The translations under genes were made by a program, and so were the position numbers. A stretch of DNA of 5,214 nt from Pseudomonadota bacterium (GTDB taxonomy: Bacteria > Myxococcota > Polyangia > Polyangiales > Polyangiaceae), in NCBI GenBank assembly GCA_023419055.1, contig JAEZYO010000178.1:1-5214 (forward strand). The letters are read 5' to 3'. This document shows positions 1 to 4,932 of this stretch, in pieces (position 1 is the stretch's first letter; each line of letters opens with the position of its first letter). Below the pieces are notes generated by a model. That model saw only the letters and a list, made by a program, of their open reading frames with translations, ran no database searches and was not told the DNA's origin.

Positions 1-773
1 GATCCGAGGATCGCGCGGTACGCGAGCGCGTAGCTTCGTACGTCGTCACCCGGAGCCAAATGGTGCCGAAGGAAGTGGAGAGAGAAGGCCTGGTGCGACA
101 CGATCGTGCCAAAGCGATTGACGCCGAATTCGAACTCGAGAAAATCGCCGCGGATCACGCGCGCGCCGCGAGCGTTCCGATCGAGCCCGAACGCTTCGAC
201 CCCGCGCGCCGCGAGCCAGCGAACGAGGAGCGCTTGCTCTCCGCAGCCGACGTCGAGCACCGGTTCGACGAGATCGTCGAGCGAGAGCCCCAGCACCTCG
301 AGCTGTAACTCTGCCGAGTATTCGGCGCAGGTCGTGCGCTGTTCTACGCCCGGAAGCTCCGCGACGAACTTCGCGAGCTCGCGCTCTTCCGCGTCCAGCA
401 AACGAGCGACGCCCGCGACGAACGATTCGGATGCGGCGCCGGCGAGCAGCGCGCCGAGCTCGGTGAGCGCGCGACGATAGATCCCCTCGAGCTCGGAAAG
501 GAGCGGCTGCTCGATCGAGAGGAACTGCTGCCGCCTGAGCAGGAGCAAGCGGAAGTGATCGGCGAGCGCAGCCGCCGGAGCCTGCTCGAACGTCGGGATG
601 CTCGCCGCGGTGGGAGCCAGGGAGAGGCCGCGGCTCCATTCGCGGAGCAGAGCGCGCTCGGAGATCAGGGTCGTGACGACCTCCGTCCCCGGTTCACGCC
701 CGTCGAGAAGTCTCTCCTGACGGAGCGCCCAAAGCTCCCCGAGACGCCGTGCGGCTTCGAGCTCTGCTGTCAT
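1..773 (-). CDS. Class I SAM-dependent methyltransferase, 3' end missing (runs off left edge)
   Basis: The minus strand is open from the ATG at 773 to the window edge, giving 257 residues with no stop. Residues 171-180 (PVLDVGCGEQ) are a clear motif I, the glycine-rich loop that binds S-adenosylmethionine. An acidic residue follows at D198 (FGLDRN), where motif II normally contacts the ribose, then D210 (RGDF), and residues 223-230 (TIVSHQAF) sit at the motif IV position. The later segment LHFLRHHL with YALAYRAIL resembles, from memory, a family of uncharacterised bacterial methyltransferases; the substrate cannot be read from the sequence. Residues 1-165 are a mostly helical, Leu/Glu/Arg-rich extension before the catalytic fold and may be a substrate-binding or dimerisation region. 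The start is preceded by AAAAGG about 7 nt upstream, a modest ribosome binding site. The gene is divergent from the coiled-coil gene at 906. The final strands of the fold lie outside the window. Confidence 0.85.
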   Translation of the reverse strand, partial: MTAELEAARRLGELWALRQERLLDGREPGTEVVTTLISERALLREWSRGLSLAPTAASIPTFEQAPAAALADHFRLLLLRRQQFLSIEQPLLSELEGIYRRALTELGALLAGAASESFVAGVARLLDAEERELAKFVAELPGVEQRTTCAEYSAELQLEVLGLSLDDLVEPVLDVGCGEQALLVRWLAARGVEAFGLDRNARGARVIRGDFLEFEFGVNRFGTIVSHQAFSLHFLRHHLAPGDDVRSYALAYRAILG

Positions 774-890
774 CGGGACGCCTTTTCGGATCGGGCCGCG
801 CGGGTGACAAGCCCCGGCGACGGGTCCAGGTGGCACCAAGCTCGGCACGGCTCGTGCTTGTTACTCCGCAAAGCAGCGAATTTTTCCCAC

Positions 891-898
891 GAAGGAGA
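891..898 (+). promoter_or_regulatory. Strong Shine-Dalgarno for the coiled-coil gene
   Basis: GAAGGAGA contains AAGGAG at 892-897, 8 nt before the ATG at 906. It fixes that ATG as the start rather than upstream in-frame codons or the internal ATG at 924. It is the only strong Shine-Dalgarno in front of any gene in this window. Confidence 0.75.
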
Positions 899-905
899 GA
901 TCCCC

Positions 906-1295
906 ATGCATCAGGGTGGCGAAATGGCGACGTCTCAGGTGAACGGTAGACCGGATTCGGAGCTCCGCGAGCGCATCGAGTTCCTCGCCTACGCCAACAA
1001 GACCCTGATGCACGAGCTCGCCGCGGTGAAGCTCGACCGTGCCCGGGTCCGCGCCGAGCTCGAGCTCGCCGAGCGCCGTGCAGCGGGGTTGGAGCAGGTC
1101 TGCGTCGCCGATAGCGTGATCGCGGCGGAGCAGCGCTCCGTCGCGAACCGTCTGGAGCGACGCCTCGAGGCGACCAAAGGCGTGATGGCGGCCGCGACGC
1201 TGGCAGGCTTCGCGCTCGCGTGCCGGCGTGCCCTCGCTCGACGCCACGAGAGCGGCCCCGCTGCCTGGCTACGACGCCTCAGCGCCGCCCTTTGA
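906..1295 (+). CDS. Small coiled-coil protein with one hydrophobic segment, function unknown
   Basis: This is a 129-residue protein that I do not recognise. Residues 17-90 are rich in Glu, Arg, Leu and Ala with heptad-like spacing (for example ELRERIEFLAYANKTLMHEL) and almost no Gly or Pro, which suggests a long helical coiled coil. A short hydrophobic stretch follows at 92-106 (GVMAAATLAGFALAC), bounded by K91 and R107/R108, and then a basic tail. The hydrophobic stretch is short for a membrane helix, so weak anchoring or packing inside the bundle are both possible. The start is well supported by the AAGGAG ribosome binding site, and third codon positions are strongly G/C, as expected for a real gene here. 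It is divergent from the methyltransferase, and its last 17 bp overlap the end of the convergent CxxC protein gene. The length and a coiled coil followed by a hydrophobic patch recall small structural or scaffold proteins, but no function can be assigned. Confidence 0.75.
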   Translation: MHQGGEMATSQVNGRPDSELRERIEFLAYANKTLMHELAAVKLDRARVRAELELAERRAAGLEQVCVADSVIAAEQRSVANRLERRLEATKGVMAAATLAGFALACRRALARRHESGPAAWLRRLSAAL

Positions 1296-1455
1296 ACTCC
1301 ATCATGTTCTGAACGACGGACTCACTCGCTTCGGCGATCTCGCCCTCCTCGCGCGCGCGGTCCGCGCAGTCCTCACAGATTTTCTTGCTCTTACCGGCGA
1401 CTTTCACGGTCACGAGGGAGTCCACTTCTTCACCGCAGGCCTTGCAGGTCGGCAT
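1279..1455 (-). CDS. 58-residue CxxC...CxxC zinc ribbon-like protein
   Basis: A short gene runs from the ATG at 1455 to the TGA at 1281-1279. The product begins MPTCKACGEEVDSLVTVKVA and carries two cysteine pairs, C4-x-x-C7 and C27-x-x-C30, separated by 19 residues. This is the usual layout of a small zinc ribbon, with the strands between the pairs (LVTVKVAGKSKKI) forming the knuckle. The rest is an acidic helix (residues 31-51) and a short basic end (KGRR). Such proteins often bind nucleic acid or a partner protein; no specific role is visible. There is no Shine-Dalgarno. Instead a TGATAAAGT element ends 6 nt before the ATG, which suggests a leaderless or nearly leaderless message. The gene overlaps the coiled-coil gene by 17 bp at the 3' end and is divergent from the YjbR gene. 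It could easily be missed by a length cutoff, but the paired cysteines and plausible composition make it likely real. Confidence 0.78.
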   Translation of the reverse strand: MPTCKACGEEVDSLVTVKVAGKSKKICEDCADRAREEGEIAEASESVVQNMMEFKGRR

Positions 1456-1461
1456 GAAGGG

Positions 1462-1470
1462 ACTTTATCA
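1462..1470 (-). promoter_or_regulatory. Candidate extended -10 for the CxxC protein gene
   Basis: On the minus strand TGATAAAGT fits the extended -10 pattern TGnTAnnnT and ends 6 nt before the ATG at 1455. Transcription would then start at or near the start codon. The hexamer 17 nt upstream (TCAACT, 1490-1485) is a poor -35. Sequence pattern only. Confidence 0.3.
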
Positions 1471-1516
1471 CTCGCGACCGTGAGAGTTGAGAGGGCTCGT
1501 CCCCCAGGGCGGCTTC

Positions 1517-1525
1517 TGCGATAGT
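1517..1525 (+). promoter_or_regulatory. Candidate extended -10 for the YjbR-family gene
   Basis: TGCGATAGT resembles an extended -10 (four of six matches to TATAAT plus the TG) and ends 9 nt before the ATG at 1535. No Shine-Dalgarno lies between it and the start, so the transcript leader would be only a few bases. No convincing -35 is seen. Confidence 0.25.
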
Positions 1526-1534
1526 CGCGGGCGC

Positions 1535-2044
1535 ATGGCCAAACCGACGAGCGCCCTCGAGCGGATGCGGGAAATTTGTCTGAGCCTGCCGGACACCAAG
1601 GAGACCCCGACGTGGGGGTCGCCTCACTTCCGGGTTGGGGAAAAGATCTTCGCCGGATGTGGGGAGGAGAAGGGCAAGGGCAGCATCGGCTTCAAGCTCG
1701 AAATGGCGCACGCCGCGGAGATCGTTTCGCGCCCCGGCTTCAGTCGTGCACCGTACGTGGGGCACAAGGGGTGGGTGTCGCTCGACGTCGCGAGCATCAG
1801 CGACTGGGGTGAGGTGCGCGAGCTCGTGCACGAGAGTTATCGACTCATCGCGCCGAAGAGGTCGCTCGCCAAGCTTTCGCCGACCACGAAGCCACCACAC
1901 CCGCTCGCTTCGAAGCGCCCCGCCAAGAGGTCTGCCGGCGCCGGAGCGGTGAAGAAGGTCGCCGAGAAGAAAGCGGCCAAGACAGCGGCCAGCATGAAGA
2001 AGAAAGCGGCCAGCAAGAAGAAGAAAGGGCCCCGCTCACGGTGA
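1535..2044 (+). CDS. MmcQ/YjbR-family (DUF419) protein with Lys/Ala-rich histone-like tail
   Basis: The 169-residue product starts with a typical YjbR domain at about residues 6-114: a first helix ending in CLSLPDTKETPTWGSPHFRV, then EKIFAG, the strand GSIGFKLEM, the segment GFSRAPYVGHKGWVSLDV, and a last helix (EVRELVHESYRLIAPKRSL). Family members adopt a compact fold thought to bind DNA, and the name MmcQ comes from the mitomycin cluster; the biochemical role is poorly defined. After the domain, residues 115-169 form a Pro/Lys/Ala-rich tail resembling histone H1 C-termini (AEKKAAKTAASMKKKAASKK). Ordinary YjbR proteins end soon after the domain, so this is an addition that probably raises affinity for DNA or RNA. 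I chose the ATG at 1535 because the family N-terminus aligns there; an in-frame TTG at 1487 would add unrelated residues. The 3' end overlaps the convergent kinase gene by 9 bp. Confidence 0.9.
   Translation: MAKPTSALERMREICLSLPDTKETPTWGSPHFRVGEKIFAGCGEEKGKGSIGFKLEMAHAAEIVSRPGFSRAPYVGHKGWVSLDVASISDWGEVRELVHESYRLIAPKRSLAKLSPTTKPPHPLASKRPAKRSAGAGAVKKVAEKKAAKTAASMKKKAASKKKKGPRSR
1966..2012 (+). repeat. Short in-frame direct repeat in the Lys/Ala tail
   Basis: GAAGAAAGCGGCCA occurs perfectly at 1966-1979 and 1999-2012, offset by 33 bp (11 codons), with a partial core AGCGGCCA at 1984-1991 between them. The repeats encode the KKAA/KKKAAS units of the histone-like tail and could change length by in-frame slippage. 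Confidence 0.6.
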
Positions 2045-4447
2045 GCGAGTCTGAGACATGCGCGAGTTGATCCGAGCCACCGTCTCGCTGTAGCGCTGAG
2101 CTTCTGCCGGGCACGCGGGCTGGCAAGGCTGGCGCTTCCACTTGCCGCACCCCTTCTTGGAACCAACGCTGAGCGGCGAAAGCACCACGGCGCTGCGCTC
2201 GTCTCCGAGCTCCGCCGCGCGGGACAGGTACTTCACACGGCCCGCGCAAGAATCGGTCTTTCTGAGGTCGTACGCGACGAGCAAGGCGGGTGACGCCTTC
2301 TGTTTGACGGCTTCGCTCTCGAGCAGCTCCTGCGCGCGCTTCGAGGCTTTCGGACTGCCGATGTAGAGCTCGTACAAAAGGTCCGGGCCGGTGCTGCCCA
2401 TGTGAGCGCTCATGAGCTCGAAAGCGAGGCGCGATGCCTCCCCCGGGCTTGCGGCGCCCTTCTTGACCAGGAAACGCAGATCCTGGTCGCGCGACTCTTC
2501 GGGTGCCACCTGCAGCAAGCGCTTCGTGACCGCCATCGCGTCGGCGAGCCCGGTGGCCTTGCTCGCGAACGCGAGCACCAGGGGCTTCAGGACCGCGGGG
2601 TCGCGCGGGAAGCGCTCGGCGAGCGGCAAGAGACCGTCGACCCCTTTGCTCGCGGCGTCGGCGAGCTCCTGAGCGGGCGCCCTCTCGATGATCTCGTTCG
2701 AAGGCGGGGCCGGGCGCTCGGGGGCTCCTCCCTCGGGCGGTCGCGGTGACGCGGCAGGCGGTTCCCCGGAGGGTTGCGGTGCGGCGGCTCCGGCGACCAC
2801 CTTCTCCGGCAGCGTCACTGCTGGAGACGGAGCGGCAGCCGACGCAGACGCGGTCCTCCACAGCAGCCCCGCGTAGAGCACGATCGCGGGCACGAGGGTC
2901 ATCGCGAGAAGCAGACCCGGGCGAACCAGGACACGGACCACCCCGGCCTCCGACTCGGAGAGCCGCTTACGCCAACCAGCGATGAGCCCGGCCGAAAGTG
3001 AGATCAGGAAGAAGAGCACGTTCCAACCTGGCCAGCCCGCTCCCCCGCCCTGACCCAGCAACGGTGAGACGCCGAAGCGCGCCACGACGTCGTCGAGAAA
3101 ACGCACTCCGATCGCGCACAGACCGTACGTGACGATCGCGGTCATCAACGCGGATTGGACGGTCCCGAGCAGCTCGAGCACCTTGGCGTGGTTGATCCAG
3201 ACCGACTTCTTGAAGCGGCGGATCGAGATCAGGCCAGGCGTGAGCAAGGTCCCCGCGATCCCGAGCAGGATGAGGGCAAGCTCGGTGTTCGTGAAGCTGA
3301 GCTTCCCCGTCAGAAGCTCGATGCTGGACACCGTGCTCGAGAGTCCGGCGATGAGCAGGCAAAGTGAGACGAACCCGGCGACCAGCAAGCGCGGCCTCGC
3401 CGTGCTGACGAGGCGAGCCTCGGCTTCGAGCATGGCGCGAGACCCTCTCTGACCCGACGAGCGCCCTCGCCGCTCTCCCGGCTCGAAGCTGTCTGCCAGA
3501 GCGAACGGCTCGAGCGCGGCGCGGAGCTCCGCCATGCTCTGGTAGCGGTCGGCGGGGTCCTTCGCCATCGCCCGCTGAATGACGAGCTCCAGGTTCTCCG
3601 GGATGGCGGGGTTCAGGGCGCGTGGCGGCCGCGGCTCCTCGGTCATGACCGCGAGCACGATGCCCTGGACGTGCTCCGCCTCGAACGGCGGGCGCCCGGT
3701 GAGCGCCACGTAGAGGATGCAACCGACGCCGTAGATGTCGGCGCGGTGATCGGCTTCCAGCGCCTTCGCCTGCTCGGGCGCCATGTACGCCGGCGTCCCC
3801 ATGATCACGCCCGTGCGCGTGAGTTGGGTGTCGCTCGAATCCATGAAGCGGGAAAGGCCGAAGTCGAGCACCTTGACGTTCGGGCGCGGCGAAATGGCGC
3901 CCGAGCTCTCGGCCATCAAGAAGACGTTGTGAGGCTTGAGATCCCGATGCACGACGCCGCGCGCGTGCGCCGCCTCGAGCGCGCGACAGATCTGGACGCC
4001 GATGTGGGTCGCCATCGGCACGTCGACGCGCTTGCTGCGCTCGATTTGAGCCGCGAGATCGACCCCCTCCAGGTATTCGCAAACCAGGAAAGCGAAGCCG
4101 TCGCCCGTCGCGTCCGCGTCGTAGACGCCGACGACGTTCGGGTGGGAAATGCACGCCGCCGCCTCGGCTTCGCGGCGAAAGCGCGCGAGGACCTCGTTGT
4201 TCCGCGTAAACTCCGGCCGCAGCACCTTGATGGCGAAGTGCTTCTGCCGCATCCGCGTGTGATGGGCCTTGTAGACTCGGCCCATGCCACCCTCTCCGAG
4301 CACACTCTCGACGACGTAAGTGCCGTTGAGGCTCTTTCCGAGGAGTGGATCTTCGTCACTCGACGAGCGTCGCGCCTCGTGTGAGCTCACCGGCGCGGAC
4401 GTGCTCTCGCTGGCCGGGAGGGTCGGAAGGGACAAGAGCTTGGGCAT
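2036..4447 (-). CDS. Transmembrane Hanks-type Ser/Thr protein kinase with C-terminal extracytoplasmic domain
   Basis: This 803-residue protein transfers phosphate from ATP to Ser/Thr residues of target proteins. The kinase domain spans about residues 44-312 and has every key element: Gly-rich loop GEGGMG (51-56), ATP lysine K74 (FAIK), helix C Glu near E93, catalytic HRDLKPHN (167-174, D169), metal-binding DFG (195-197), APE (223-225), D237 and R302. It is therefore predicted active. The activation segment 198-222 is rich in Ser/Thr (DSSDTQLTRTG), suiting autophosphorylation. Residues 1-40 are Ser/Pro-rich. About five hydrophobic helices follow (roughly 353-370, 389-408, 425-448, 475-492, 510-529), then a Pro/Ala linker (533-585) and a helical C-terminal domain (590-803). 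An odd number of helices would place that domain outside the cytoplasm, and its four cysteines (734, 767, 775, 779) fit disulfides there. It may be a sensor; no ligand can be named. The ATG at 4447 has only a weak ribosome binding site. No phosphatase or FHA gene is adjacent. Confidence 0.93.
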   Translation of the reverse strand: MPKLLSLPTLPASESTSAPVSSHEARRSSSDEDPLLGKSLNGTYVVESVLGEGGMGRVYKAHHTRMRQKHFAIKVLRPEFTRNNEVLARFRREAEAAACISHPNVVGVYDADATGDGFAFLVCEYLEGVDLAAQIERSKRVDVPMATHIGVQICRALEAAHARGVVHRDLKPHNVFLMAESSGAISPRPNVKVLDFGLSRFMDSSDTQLTRTGVIMGTPAYMAPEQAKALEADHRADIYGVGCILYVALTGRPPFEAEHVQGIVLAVMTEEPRPPRALNPAIPENLELVIQRAMAKDPADRYQSMAELRAALEPFALADSFEPGERRGRSSGQRGSRAMLEAEARLVSTARPRLLVAGFVSLCLLIAGLSSTVSSIELLTGKLSFTNTELALILLGIAGTLLTPGLISIRRFKKSVWINHAKVLELLGTVQSALMTAIVTYGLCAIGVRFLDDVVARFGVSPLLGQGGGAGWPGWNVLFFLISLSAGLIAGWRKRLSESEAGVVRVLVRPGLLLAMTLVPAIVLYAGLLWRTASASAAAPSPAVTLPEKVVAGAAAPQPSGEPPAASPRPPEGGAPERPAPPSNEIIERAPAQELADAASKGVDGLLPLAERFPRDPAVLKPLVLAFASKATGLADAMAVTKRLLQVAPEESRDQDLRFLVKKGAASPGEASRLAFELMSAHMGSTGPDLLYELYIGSPKASKRAQELLESEAVKQKASPALLVAYDLRKTDSCAGRVKYLSRAAELGDERSAVVLSPLSVGSKKGCGKWKRQPCQPACPAEAQRYSETVARINSRMSQTRSP

Positions 4448-4457
4448 CCGTCTCGCG

Positions 4458-4485
4458 AAAAAAGGAACGCTCTGAAGAGAGCGCT
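4458..4485 (-). terminator. Terminator-like hairpin just upstream of the kinase start
   Basis: Read on the minus strand, AGCGCTCT, a CTTC loop and AGAGCGTT form an 8-bp stem with one G-U pair (4485-4466). Two C residues and a run of six T follow (4463-4458). This is the form of a rho-independent terminator. It ends 10 nt before the kinase ATG, so it could insulate the kinase from upstream transcription or act in its leader if transcription starts further upstream. Confidence 0.5.
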
Positions 4486-4617
4486 TAGTCTACCCGAAGG
4501 GCCTCTCAACGTCGCCCGCCGTCACATGTCGGCAAGTGTAAGTGCTCGGCGCTCGGACGGCGGCTCGGCCTCGGAGCCCAGATCCCGGGAAGGTCCGCGT
4601 CATCGCACGCGAATTCA

Positions 4618-4647
4618 CGGCGCGCGGCGATGAGAAAACGCGCGCCG
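4618..4647. repeat. Inverted repeat with a GC-only 9-bp stem
   Basis: CGGCGCGCG at 4618-4626 and its exact complement CGCGCGCCG at 4639-4647 are separated by a 12-nt loop (GCGATGAGAAAA). The hairpin would be very stable in RNA of either strand, but no U-run follows. Chance occurrence is quite possible in such GC-rich DNA. Confidence 0.4.
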
Positions 4648-4857
4648 CGTCCGACGTCAGCGAGCAAGCTCTTGCAGAGCGACCGCGCGGCGCGAACGTG
4701 AACCGAATCGTCATACGGGCGCGCCTCGTCGAGTGGCTGTCGGGCATGCTCATCCGTGGCTCATGGAGTCGCCTCTTTCACCCGGGCGCGGCAGAGTCTG
4801 TCGCTATAATTCTGGAACGGCACCAGAACCGCTTCCCCTTCGGGCGAGGATCCGCCC

Positions 4858-4882
4858 AAAAAGAGCGCTAAACGGCTAGCGC
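4858..4882 (-). terminator. Weak terminator-like inverted repeat upstream of the lipoprotein gene
   Basis: GCGCTA (4865-4870) and TAGCGC (4877-4882) form a perfect 6-bp stem with a 6-nt loop. On the minus strand it is followed by TC and five T (4862-4858), the form of a short intrinsic terminator; on the plus strand only TTTT follows, after a five-base gap. No gene on the minus strand clearly uses it. Confidence 0.3.
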
Positions 4883-4907
4883 CGCCATTTTGGATGGAAC
4901 CGGTTTC

Positions 4908-4916
4908 TGCTACGGT
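4908..4916 (+). promoter_or_regulatory. Candidate extended -10 promoter of the lipoprotein gene
   Basis: TGCTACGGT fits TGnTAnnnT, and TTTGGA lies 16 nt upstream (4889-4894) as a weak -35. Transcription would begin near 4923, about 10 nt before the ATG at 4933, leaving little room for a ribosome binding site, and none is seen. Pattern only. Confidence 0.35.
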
Positions 4917-4932
4917 ACTACGACGAACTTCC

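Larger units (their letters stand above)
4448..4932. other. Intergenic region of about 485 bp with no convincing gene
   Basis: This gap separates the divergent kinase and lipoprotein genes and should hold both promoters. Two open frames occur (minus 4753-4490, 87 codons; plus 4542-4871, 109 codons), but by my count their G/C preference at third positions is moderate, roughly three quarters, and their products look like Arg/Ser/Ala-rich noise with no motif. The gap holds the terminator-like hairpin at 4458-4485, a TAGACT on the minus strand at 4492-4487 that could be a -10 for the kinase, a short direct repeat AAGTGTAAGTGC at 4534-4545, a 9-bp GC-only inverted repeat at 4618-4647, an exact TATAAT at 4805-4810 without a good -35, and an inverted repeat at 4865-4882. 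Confidence 0.6.

Noticed and set aside
46..639. Minus-strand open frame of 197 codons inside the methyltransferase gene
   Set aside because: It lies in another frame of the same strand as the methyltransferase, and its product is Arg-rich without any motif; the overlapping frame shows a clear SAM-binding motif.
831..846. Sigma-54-like promoter (TGGCAC near 832) before the coiled-coil gene
   Set aside because: The pair 10 nt after the GG is GG rather than the required GC, so the diagnostic -24/-12 spacing is not met.
1430..1900. Minus-strand frame of 156 codons opposite the YjbR gene
   Set aside because: Antisense of a clearly recognisable YjbR domain, with no motif of its own.
3671..4384. 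Long plus-strand frame of 237 codons opposite the kinase
   Set aside because: It is the antisense shadow of the conserved kinase domain; its Arg/Val/Asp-rich composition reflects the complementary codons.
4490..4753. Minus-strand open frame of 87 codons as a protein-coding gene
   Set aside because: No ribosome binding site and a motif-free Arg/Ser/Thr/Ala-rich product. Its position before the hairpin is kept as a finding, but it is not called as a gene.
4542..4871. Plus-strand open frame of 109 codons starting with GTG in the kinase-lipoprotein gap
   Set aside because: No Shine-Dalgarno, no motif, weaker third-position G/C than the real genes, and an Arg-rich composition typical of chance frames in GC-rich DNA.
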